A stretch of DNA of 5,493 nt from an uncultured Dorea sp. (GTDB lineage Bacteria; Bacillota; Clostridia; Lachnospirales; Lachnospiraceae): contig CAJTUQ010000122.1 of NCBI GenBank assembly GCA_910579335.1, positions 1 through 5,493 of the forward strand. The letters are read 5' to 3'. The notes under the pieces are model-generated. The model did no database searches, was not told the DNA's origin, and was given only the letters and a program-made list of their open reading frames with translations. The stretch's first letter is position 1. The number at the start of each line of letters is the position of its first letter. This document shows positions 1 through 5,444 of this stretch, piece by piece. Position numbers and translations under genes: made by a program.

Positions 1-28
1 GGAATAAGTATTTGGATGGATAAAGCAT

Positions 29-37
29 AGGAGGTGA
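29..37 (+). promoter_or_regulatory. Strong ribosome binding site of the thioesterase gene
   Basis: AGGAGGTGA is almost fully complementary to the 3' end of 16S rRNA and ends 5 bases before the ATG at 43. It fixes that ATG as the start and argues for a well-translated gene. The TAG at 28-30 overlaps its first bases and could be the stop codon of an upstream gene, but too little sequence is present to tell. Confidence 0.85.
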
Positions 38-42
38 TGTAG

Positions 43-468
43 ATGTACAGGCGAAAAGTATTTTACTATGAGACGGACCAGATGGGAATCGTCCATCATT
101 CCAACTATATCCGGTGGTTTGAAGAAGCGAGAATCGACTATATGGAGCAGATGGGGCTTGGATATGACAAGATGGAAGAACAAGGCATCATCAGCCCGGT
201 ATTGTCTGTGGAGGCCAGCTATTTGAGGATGCTGCATTTTGGCGACTCCGTCCAGATTGAGTCGTGGGTGAAGGAGTATAACGGCATTAAGCTGACGGTG
301 GGGTATGAGATTGTAAGCGGCCGGACAGGGAAGGTGCACTGCAGGGGCGTTTCCAAGCACTGTTTCCTGGACAGGACCGGGAGGCCGCTGGCATTAAAAC
401 AGTCATGTCCACAGATTCATACGCTGTTTATGAAGGCATTGGAGGACGGCAGGAAGAGAAACAAATAA
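43..468 (+). CDS. Acyl-CoA thioesterase, YbgC/FcbC (4-hydroxybenzoyl-CoA thioesterase-like) hotdog family
   Basis: This 141-residue protein has the usual length of a single-domain hotdog thioesterase that hydrolyses acyl-CoA thioesters in the cytoplasm. Seen: the N-terminal family signature YETDQMGIVHHSNY (residues 9-22) followed by the hydrophobic helix IRWFEEARIDYM. Asp12 aligns with the catalytic Asp of FcbC/YbgC, and Gly15, Asn21 and Tyr22 are the other conserved positions. The central beta strands follow (about residues 53-110, including LRMLHFGDSVQIES). There is no signal peptide or membrane segment. The C-terminus is basic (GRKRNK). The start is supported by the strong Shine-Dalgarno site at 29-37. 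thrS begins 49 bases downstream with no terminator between, so the two are probably cotranscribed. The family call is firm. The natural substrate (short-chain, aromatic or other acyl-CoA) cannot be read from the sequence, and no Tol-Pal genes are nearby to suggest the proteobacterial YbgC role. Confidence 0.9.
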   Translation: MYRRKVFYYETDQMGIVHHSNYIRWFEEARIDYMEQMGLGYDKMEEQGIISPVLSVEASYLRMLHFGDSVQIESWVKEYNGIKLTVGYEIVSGRTGKVHCRGVSKHCFLDRTGRPLALKQSCPQIHTLFMKALEDGRKRNK

Positions 469-502
469 AAAAGGATAAAGAAAAAAAGAGTAATGAGAAA
501 AG

Positions 503-511
503 AAAAGGAGA
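503..511 (+). promoter_or_regulatory. Ribosome binding site of thrS in a purine-rich spacer
   Basis: AAAAGGAGA lies 6 bases before the ATG at 518 and supports that start. It sits in a 49-base intergenic spacer (469-517) with only five pyrimidines, which is unlikely to fold and leaves no room for a T-box leader. Confidence 0.75.
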
Positions 512-517
512 GAAGCT

Positions 518-2443
518 ATGAAAATCACATTGAAGGACAAAACAGTAAAAGAGTATGAAGGAAAGGTGTCTGTGTTTGAGGTTGCAAAGGATATCAGCGA
601 AGGGCTGGCAAGGGCGGCGACTTCAGCAAAGGTGAATGGGGAAATCGTTGATTTGCGTACAGAGATAGCAGAGGACTGCGAGCTGGAAATACTGACTTTT
701 GATTCGGAAGACGGGAAAGGCGCATTTAACCATACCGCATCCCACATTATGGCGCAGGCGGTTAAACGTCTGTATCCGGATACAAAGCTGGCAATCGGCC
801 CGTCCATTGCCAACGGATTTTATTATGATTTGGACAGAGAGATTCCGTTTACAACTGAAGATTTAGAAAAAATTGAGTCTGAGATGAAAAAAATCGTAAA
901 AGAAAATCTGGCTCTGGAACGATTTACAAAATCCAGGGAGGATGCGATTCAATATTTTAGGGAGAAGGACGAGCCCTATAAAGCAGAGCTGATTGAGGAT
1001 TTGCCGGAGGATGCAGAAATCAGTTTTTATAGCCAGGGAGAATTTACCGATCTTTGCGCAGGACCGCATTTGATGTCGACGAAGGCGGTTAAAGCATTTA
1101 AGCTTACAAGTCTTGCCGGCGCATATTGGCGCGGCAGTGAGAAAAATAAAATGCTTACGAGAATTTATGGTGTGGCATACCCAAAGAAGGCAGAGCTTGA
1201 CGAGTATCTTCACATTATGGAGGAAGCAAGGAAGCGCGACCATAGAAAGCTTGGAAGAGAGCTGGGTCTGTTTATGATGTGCGAGGAGGGACCGGGATTC
1301 CCGTTTTTCCTTCCGAAAGGAATGGTGCTTAAAAATACGCTGCTTGACTACTGGAGAGACCTGCATAAGAAAAACGGATATGTAGAAATTGCCACGCCGA
1401 TTATCTTGAGCAGGCATTTGTGGGAAAATTCCGGTCATTGGGACCACTATAAGGATAACATGTATACAACGGTGATTGATGAGGAAGACTATGCGGTAAA
1501 ACCGATGAACTGTCCGGGCGGAATGCTTGTGTACAAATCAGAGCCGCGTTCTTATAAGGACCTTCCGTTGCGTGCAGGAGAGCTCGGCCTTGTCCACCGG
1601 CATGAAAAATCAGGCCAGCTTCACGGACTGATGCGAGTGCGGTGCTTTACGCAGGATGATGCACATATCTTTATGACGCCGGAGCAGATACGTGATGAAA
1701 TCAAAGGTGTGGCAAAACTGATTGACGAAGTGTACAGCCTGTTCGGATTCAAATACCATGTAGAACTGTCCACGCGCCCGGAGGACAGCATGGGAAGCGA
1801 CGAGGACTGGGAGATGGCGACAGAAGGACTTCGGGGAGCGCTTGACGACCTCGGTCTTGCGTATGTTGTCAATGAAGGGGACGGTGCATTTTACGGGCCG
1901 AAGATTGACTTCCATCTGGAAGATTCTATCGGAAGAACGTGGCAGTGCGGTACGATTCAGCTTGATATGCAGATGCCTCAGCGCTTCGAGCTTGAATATA
2001 CCGGAGCGGACGGGGAAAAGCACCGCCCGATTATGATTCATCGTGTGGCATTCGGCTCTATAGAACGTTTTATCGGTATCCTTATTGAACATTTTGCAGG
2101 AGCGTTCCCGACGTGGCTTGCCCCGGTACAGGTAAAGGTGCTCCCAATCTCTGACAAATATATGGATTATGCGCAGAAGGTATTTGACACGCTGGAGGAA
2201 TCGGGCATCCGTGCGGAAATTGATACGAGGGCGGAGAAAATCGGCTATAAAATCCGTGAGGCGCAGATGAACAAAATTCCTTATATGCTTGTTGTCGGAG
2301 CAAAAGAGGAGGAAGAAGAAGTAGTTGCCGTAAGAAGCCGTTTCGCAGGAGACGAGGGACAGATGGCGCTTGAAACGTTTATTCAAAATGTGAAAGGAGA
2401 GATTGCATCAAGAGTTATCCGCGAGGTGACAAAGGAAGATTAA
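518..2443 (+). CDS. thrS: Threonyl-tRNA synthetase (class II)
   Basis: ThrRS charges tRNA-Thr with threonine in the cytoplasm and removes mischarged Ser-tRNA-Thr. The 641 residues match the usual full bacterial length (about 640). Domains in order: TGS (about 1-62); editing domain (about 65-225) with the HxxxH site His72/His76 and the Cys180/His184 pair; class II catalytic core (about 245-535); C-terminal anticodon-binding domain (about 538-635). The three zinc/threonine-site ligands are visible: Cys332 in MNCPGG, His383 in QDDAHIF, His508 in IMIHRV. Motif 2 Arg is Arg361 in VHRHEKSG, and motif 3 Arg is Arg517 in GSIERFIG. Cys376 replaces the Gly usual in VRGFTQDDAH of the E. coli enzyme; all catalytic residues remain, so it should be active. 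The start is backed by the site at 503-511. No T-box fits directly upstream, so the promoter probably lies before the thioesterase gene. No terminator is seen in the 74 bases after the stop, so readthrough into the DUF1540 gene is possible. Confidence 0.98.
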   Translation: MKITLKDKTVKEYEGKVSVFEVAKDISEGLARAATSAKVNGEIVDLRTEIAEDCELEILTFDSEDGKGAFNHTASHIMAQAVKRLYPDTKLAIGPSIANGFYYDLDREIPFTTEDLEKIESEMKKIVKENLALERFTKSREDAIQYFREKDEPYKAELIEDLPEDAEISFYSQGEFTDLCAGPHLMSTKAVKAFKLTSLAGAYWRGSEKNKMLTRIYGVAYPKKAELDEYLHIMEEARKRDHRKLGRELGLFMMCEEGPGFPFFLPKGMVLKNTLLDYWRDLHKKNGYVEIATPIILSRHLWENSGHWDHYKDNMYTTVIDEEDYAVKPMNCPGGMLVYKSEPRSYKDLPLRAGELGLVHRHEKSGQLHGLMRVRCFTQDDAHIFMTPEQIRDEIKGVAKLIDEVYSLFGFKYHVELSTRPEDSMGSDEDWEMATEGLRGALDDLGLAYVVNEGDGAFYGPKIDFHLEDSIGRTWQCGTIQLDMQMPQRFELEYTGADGEKHRPIMIHRVAFGSIERFIGILIEHFAGAFPTWLAPVQVKVLPISDKYMDYAQKVFDTLEESGIRAEIDTRAEKIGYKIREAQMNKIPYMLVVGAKEEEEEVVAVRSRFAGDEGQMALETFIQNVKGEIASRVIREVTKED

Positions 2444-2452
2444 TTGTTTTGC

Positions 2453-2481
2453 GGGTAAAATTGAAAAGAAAGGGCATAATA
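2453..2481 (+). promoter_or_regulatory. Possible forespore (SigF/SigG-like) promoter for the DUF1540 gene
   Basis: GGGCATAATA at 2472-2481 fits the SigF -10 pattern GGNNANANTW at every fixed position, and its CATAATA part fits the SigG -10 pattern CATNNTA. GGGTA at 2453-2457 is a weak -35 candidate, 14 bases before the GGG (SigF reading) or 17 bases before CATAATA (SigG reading). These consensus patterns come from Bacillus. The motifs are short and the -35 is imperfect, so this is a hypothesis; the gene may simply be read from thrS. Confidence 0.3.
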
Positions 2482-2486
2482 ACCTT

Positions 2487-2499
2487 TGATATCATATCA
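2487..2499. repeat. 13-base inverted repeat upstream of the DUF1540 gene
   Basis: TGATAT-C-ATATCA is a perfect inverted repeat with 6-base arms around one central base. It lies between the possible promoter at 2453-2481 and the ribosome binding site at 2504-2511. The position suits an operator, but the arms are short and A/T-rich, so chance is a real alternative. Confidence 0.35.
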
Positions 2500-2503
2500 T
2501 TTT

Positions 2504-2511
2504 AAGGAGGT
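2504..2511 (+). promoter_or_regulatory. Ribosome binding site of the DUF1540 gene
   Basis: AAGGAGGT lies 6 bases before the ATG at 2518. It is near-ideal and decides the start of this small gene, supporting real translation of a short ORF that might otherwise be doubted. Confidence 0.85.
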
Positions 2512-2517
2512 AGGATT

Positions 2518-2838
2518 ATGCCGGAATTACGATGTACCGTACAGACATGTCTGCACAATAAGGATTTTTACTGTGATCTTGATGGTATCCGCGTAGGGGG
2601 AAATCAGGCGAAAAGCTCGGAAGAGACTTGCTGTGACAGCTTTGAGGAGCGCAAAGGCGACACTTACAGTAACGTGACAGGAAATGCTTCCCCGACAAGC
2701 AGCATCGACTGTAAAGCGACCGAGTGCAAGTACAATGAGGACTGCTGCTGCCATGCCGGAAAAATCAGCGTAGAAGGCAGCCGGGCATGTCAATGCGAGC
2801 AGACAGAATGCGCTACATTTACCTGTGGGTGCAAGTAA
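2518..2838 (+). CDS. Tandem DUF1540 cysteine-rich protein
   Basis: This 106-residue cytoplasmic-looking protein has 15 cysteines and no signal peptide or membrane segment. It consists of two DUF1540-type modules. Module 1 (about residues 3-43) has Cys6, Cys11, Cys19, Cys39 and Phe42. Module 2 (about 62-102) has Cys65, Cys70, Cys78, Cys98 and Phe101. The spacing is identical in both (5, 8, 20, then 3 residues). A Ser/Thr/Asn-rich linker (about 48-62) joins them. Additional cysteines (38, 76, 77, 91, 93, 103, 105) lie mostly in module 2 and the GCK tail. The family has no established function that I know of; four regularly spaced cysteines per module suggest metal binding, perhaps zinc, but this is inference. 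The gene has its own strong ribosome binding site and a terminator 20 bases after the stop. It may be transcribed from thrS or from a sporulation-like promoter in the spacer. The family call is confident; function is unknown. Confidence 0.92.
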   Translation: MPELRCTVQTCLHNKDFYCDLDGIRVGGNQAKSSEETCCDSFEERKGDTYSNVTGNASPTSSIDCKATECKYNEDCCCHAGKISVEGSRACQCEQTECATFTCGCK

Positions 2839-2857
2839 TAATCATTAGAAAAAGCAG

Positions 2858-2889
2858 AAAAGGAACGCCTGAAAAAGGGTTCCTTTTTT
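2858..2889 (+). terminator. Intrinsic terminator after the DUF1540 gene
   Basis: AAAAGGAAC (2858-2866) pairs with GTTCCTTTT (2879-2887), a 9-bp perfect stem. CCT (2868-2870) can extend it with AGG (2876-2878) after one bulged G, leaving a loop of about five bases. The 3' side runs into six T residues (2884-2889). It closes the thioesterase-thrS-DUF1540 block. The 5' A-run means it may also work weakly on the opposite strand, but no gene there needs it. Confidence 0.9.
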
Positions 2890-2890
2890 G

Positions 2891-2919
2891 TTGACGTAAA
2901 TATGTTCCGATAGTATAAT
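2891..2919 (+). promoter_or_regulatory. Strong SigA-type promoter for the permease-metA block
   Basis: TTGACG (2891-2896) and TATAAT (2914-2919) are separated by exactly 17 bases, giving 11 of 12 matches to the vegetative consensus. Transcription would start near 2926, leaving a 5' leader of only about 28 bases before the ATG at 2954. That is too short for a riboswitch. The -35 begins one base after the T-run of the preceding terminator. Confidence 0.88.
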
Positions 2920-2920
2920 T

Positions 2921-2932
2921 ACAATTAATTGT
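2921..2932. repeat. 12-base perfect palindrome at the predicted transcription start
   Basis: ACAATTAATTGT is identical to its own reverse complement and begins two bases after the -10 box, centred on the predicted +1. A repressor dimer could bind here. It consists mostly of A and T, so a chance palindrome cannot be excluded. Confidence 0.35.
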
Positions 2933-2953
2933 TTTAGGGAAGAGGAATTTGTC

Positions 2954-4375
2954 ATGGAAGAGGAAAAGGATACATTAGAGAAAGAAAAAAACGGGAAGAG
3001 GGATTCCGGTGCGGAGAATGCTTATTACAGTGCCAGGCCGAAGTTCGGGGCGAAGGGGCCGTCTAAACTGCGGCAGCAGTTTAACAGGGGAATTACGGTA
3101 TTTCTTGTAGTGGCCGCGAGTATTGTGTTTTATTTTGCGCTTTTGCGGCTTACAAATCTCTCAGAGCTTGTAAAGAGGGTTGTCGGGGTTCTGCAGCCTG
3201 TGATATATGGATGCGTGATCGCATATTTGTTAAATCCGATTGTTAAAAAAGTGGACAAATACGTGCTGCCAATTTTAGAGCGGAATATGAAAAGCAAGGA
3301 GAGCGCCGAGAAGTTTTCGCGGGGGCTCGGCGTGCTTACGGCAGTTCTTGTCCTGATATTTTTGATTGTGGCGCTATGCAATCTTTTGATACCTGAATTG
3401 TACTACAGTGTCCGCAACATGATATTTACGCTGCCGGGACAGCTTAACAATCTTGTCTGGCAGCTGAATGAAATCGCCACGGGAGATTCTACGACGAGCG
3501 CATTCTTAAAGACGGCCGTGGAGGAGGGCACCTACATGCTTGAGACGTGGCTCAAGACGGATCTGCTGACTAAGACGAATGAGTTGATGTCTAATTTGAC
3601 GGTAGGAGTTATCAATGTTATCAGTGCCGTGTTTGACTTTTTGATAGGACTGATCGTGTCCATTTATATATTGTTCAGCAAAGAGACGTTTACCTCCCAG
3701 TGCAAAAAAGGAGTTTATGCATTGTTCAATCCGCACCGCGCCAATATGATTCTTCATTTTACAACGAAGAGCAACGAGATATTCGGCGGGTTTGTTATCG
3801 GCAAGATTATCGATTCGGCAATTATTGGCGTACTGTGTTTTTTCGGGCTGACGATTTTAAAGATGCCGTATACGGTGCTTATCAGTGTGATTGTCGGGGT
3901 CACAAATGTGATTCCGTTTTTTGGCCCGTACATAGGAGCGGTTCCGAGTACGATACTGATTATGTTGAATAATCCGATGCAGGGACTGTATTTTATTATT
4001 TTTATTCTCATCCTGCAGCAGTTTGACGGGAACATACTTGGGCCGAAGATTCTCGGAAATTCTACGGGGCTGTCCGCATTCTGGGTTATCGTTGCGATCC
4101 TGCTCGGAGGAGGATTATTTGGATTTGTAGGAATGGTTATGGGAGTTCCTACCTTTGCGGTGCTTTATTATGTGGCGGAGCTGATTGTAAACAGCAAGCT
4201 GGAGAGGAAGAATCTTCCGGCATCCTCAAGAATGTACGACCCTGTAAGCTATGTGGATAATGAGGGACATTACATGTCGGGCAGGGAGGAAGAAAAGATG
4301 GAGAACATTGTTGAGGAGATTGTTGAGGATTTGGAGAAGGAATCAAAGCCAGGAGAGCCTTCGGGCAAAAAATAA
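2954..4375 (+). CDS. AI-2E/PerM-family multi-pass membrane transporter
   Basis: This 473-residue inner-membrane protein belongs to the family of E. coli PerM/TqsA and B. subtilis YtvI. Seen: a polar, charged N-terminus (1-45), then hydrophobic segments at about 46-66, 76-94, 125-147, 218-242, 285-303, 305-335, 343-357 and 375-411, consistent with the family's usual eight. The less hydrophobic stretch 148-215 is typical of the region between the third and fourth segments. Conserved family motifs include NVIPFFGPYIGA (318-329) and LGPKILGNSTGL (362-373), and the GGGLFGFVGMVMGVP stretch (385-399). The C-terminal tail (about 415-473) is hydrophilic and acidic and carries a small internal repeat. 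GAGGA (2942-2946) lies 7 bases before the ATG. It has its own promoter and leads metA by 15 bases. Members have been proposed to export AI-2 or to act as Na+/H+ antiporters; the substrate here is not readable from the sequence, so no symbol is given. Confidence 0.92.
   Translation: MEEEKDTLEKEKNGKRDSGAENAYYSARPKFGAKGPSKLRQQFNRGITVFLVVAASIVFYFALLRLTNLSELVKRVVGVLQPVIYGCVIAYLLNPIVKKVDKYVLPILERNMKSKESAEKFSRGLGVLTAVLVLIFLIVALCNLLIPELYYSVRNMIFTLPGQLNNLVWQLNEIATGDSTTSAFLKTAVEEGTYMLETWLKTDLLTKTNELMSNLTVGVINVISAVFDFLIGLIVSIYILFSKETFTSQCKKGVYALFNPHRANMILHFTTKSNEIFGGFVIGKIIDSAIIGVLCFFGLTILKMPYTVLISVIVGVTNVIPFFGPYIGAVPSTILIMLNNPMQGLYFIIFILILQQFDGNILGPKILGNSTGLSAFWVIVAILLGGGLFGFVGMVMGVPTFAVLYYVAELIVNSKLERKNLPASSRMYDPVSYVDNEGHYMSGREEEKMENIVEEIVEDLEKESKPGEPSGKK
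4307..4329 (+). repeat. Short tandem repeat in the permease C-terminal tail
   Basis: ATTGTTGAGGA occurs at 4307-4317 and again at 4319-4329, a 12-base period. It is in frame and encodes the repeated acidic stretch IVEE/IVED within NIVEEIVEDLEKE of the permease tail. It probably arose by a small in-frame duplication and may lengthen a cytoplasmic helix. Confidence 0.6.
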
Positions 4376-4383
4376 AGGGAGGA
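4376..4383 (+). promoter_or_regulatory. Ribosome binding site of metA
   Basis: AGGGAGGA lies 7 bases before the ATG at 4391, directly after the permease stop codon. The 15-base gap has no room for a terminator or a riboswitch and indicates one transcript for both genes. Confidence 0.85.
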
Positions 4384-4390
4384 TGGGATT

Positions 4391-5311
4391 ATGCCGATTC
4401 GGGTGCAGAATGATTTGCCGGTAAAAGAGATTTTAGAGAGAGAAAATATATTCGTGATGGATGAACACCGTGCTGCCCACCAGGATATACGTCCGATTAA
4501 AATAGGGCTTTTGAATTTGATGCCGCTTAAGGAGGATACCGAGCTGCAGCTTCTTCGGTCGCTTTCGAATACGCCCATTCAAGTGGACGTGACATTTGTA
4601 ACCGTATCTAGCCATGAATCTAAGAATACGCCAACCAGCCATTTGAATAAGTTCTATGAAAAGTTTTGTGATATTAAAGAAAGAAAATTTGACGGGTTTA
4701 TCATAACTGGCGCTCCGGTTGAGCAAATCCCCTTTGAGGAAGTGGATTACTGGGAAGAGCTTAAAGAAATTATGGAGTGGACGAAAAGCCATGTGACGTC
4801 TACCATCCATTTGTGCTGGGGAGCGCAGGCGGGTATCTACTACCACTATGGGATCGATAAGGTGCAGCTTGATAAAAAGGTGTTCGGAGTGTTCAGACAT
4901 CATGTGCTGAACCGCAGGATCCCGCTGGTGAGAGGGTTTGACGATGTGTTTCTTGCGCCGCATTCCCGCCATACGGAGGTGCCTTTGGATAAAATACGGG
5001 CGGATAAGCGTCTGACGATTCTGGCGGAATCGGATGAGGCAGGGCTGTTTCTTGCTATGGCGCAGGACGGGCGCCAGATTTTTGTGATGGGTCATCCGGA
5101 ATATGACAGGGTAACATTGGACGGGGAATATAAGAGGGATTTGTCTAAGGGACTGCCGATAGAAATGCCGGAAAATTACTATGAAGACGGCAGTGCGGAC
5201 AATAAGCCGCTTCTTACATGGAGAGCTCATGCCAATAATCTGTATACGAACTGGCTCAATTACTACGTGTATCAGGTGACGCCTTACGACTTGGAGGGGA
5301 CGCCGTTTTAG
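4391..5311 (+). CDS. metA: Homoserine O-acetyltransferase, MetA family
   Basis: This cytoplasmic enzyme acylates the hydroxyl of L-homoserine, the first committed step of methionine synthesis. The 306 residues are close to the usual family length (about 300-310). Numbering agrees with the characterised enzymes: nucleophile Cys142 in HLCWGAQAG, catalytic His235 and Glu237 in MGHPEYD, and substrate-site residues Lys163, Ser192 (in PHSRHTE) and Arg249. Residue 111 (GAPVEQ) is Glu. In this family Glu111 is associated with acetyl-CoA use (Bacillus cereus MetA), whereas Gly111 gives succinyl-CoA use (E. coli), so homoserine O-acetyltransferase is the better name despite the MetA fold. The N-terminus MPIRV is typical and supports the start. 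It follows the permease by 15 bases and probably shares its promoter at 2891-2919. No S-box/SAM riboswitch is present upstream. No convincing terminator is seen after the stop. Confidence 0.96.
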   Translation: MPIRVQNDLPVKEILERENIFVMDEHRAAHQDIRPIKIGLLNLMPLKEDTELQLLRSLSNTPIQVDVTFVTVSSHESKNTPTSHLNKFYEKFCDIKERKFDGFIITGAPVEQIPFEEVDYWEELKEIMEWTKSHVTSTIHLCWGAQAGIYYHYGIDKVQLDKKVFGVFRHHVLNRRIPLVRGFDDVFLAPHSRHTEVPLDKIRADKRLTILAESDEAGLFLAMAQDGRQIFVMGHPEYDRVTLDGEYKRDLSKGLPIEMPENYYEDGSADNKPLLTWRAHANNLYTNWLNYYVYQVTPYDLEGTPF

Positions 5312-5378
5312 GCCAGTGTTTTCAAGGGGTTCGGGGATTTTAGGTTTTGGCTGTCGGCCTTTCAAACTTTACAAAATG

Positions 5379-5393
5379 GCTCAAAATAGCTCA
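5379..5393 (+). repeat. GCTCA direct repeat with 10-base period
   Basis: GCTCA occurs at 5379-5383 and 5389-5393, within TGGCTCAAAA followed by TAGCTCATAT. Very short; recorded because it adds to the repetitive character of this end of the window. Confidence 0.3.
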
Positions 5394-5409
5394 TATTTTT
5401 ACACAAAAA

Positions 5410-5444
5410 TGGGGTACAGCTAAAATGGTGTGGGGTACAGTTAA
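5410..5444 (+). repeat. TGGGGTACAG direct repeats, possible mobile-element end
   Basis: TGGGGTACAGCTAA (5410-5423) and TGGGGTACAGTTAA (5431-5444) match at 13 of 14 positions and are spaced 21 bases apart, two helical turns, so both face the same side of DNA. Multiple short repeats near a terminus are known for some insertion sequences such as the IS21 family, where transposase binds them. No transposase is in the window, so calling this an element end is inference; a regulator binding site or intergenic repeat is also possible. Confidence 0.5.

Noticed and set aside
1..30. Possible 3' end of an upstream gene
   Set aside because: Two frames are open to a stop here (TAG at 28-30, or TAA at 21-23 in another frame). 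The 7-9 codons available are too few to identify a product or choose a frame.
493..558. 21-codon ORF overlapping the thrS start, a possible leader peptide
   Set aside because: The ATG at 493 opens a frame ending at a TGA inside thrS, but its upstream bases are only a generic A/G run, it contains no threonine codons, and no attenuator hairpin is visible.
1610..2386. 258-codon minus-strand frame opposite thrS
   Set aside because: It is antisense to the most conserved part of ThrRS, with no family resemblance and basic, low-complexity composition; it is a by-product of the thrS codon pattern. The same applies to the minus-strand frame at 863-1447.
2469..2487. AAAGG/CCTTT hairpin after thrS as a terminator
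   Set aside because: The stem is only 5 bp with a 9-base loop and no T-run follows, so it is too weak to call an intrinsic terminator.
2527..2793. 88-codon minus-strand frame with a hydrophobic start, opposite the DUF1540 gene
   Set aside because: It looks like a small membrane protein, but the + strand has a near-ideal ribosome binding site and two perfectly spaced cysteine modules. The hydrophobicity results from reading Cys/Asp/Lys-rich codons backwards.
5312..5360. GGCC...GGCC pairing as a metA terminator
   Set aside because: Only four self-complementary bases match across a long loop, and no T-run follows.
4433..5365. 310-codon open frame on the minus strand opposite metA
   Set aside because: It lies almost entirely opposite a gene with every MetA catalytic residue in place. 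Its translation is rich in Arg, His and Ile with no recognisable motif, so it is a shadow frame.
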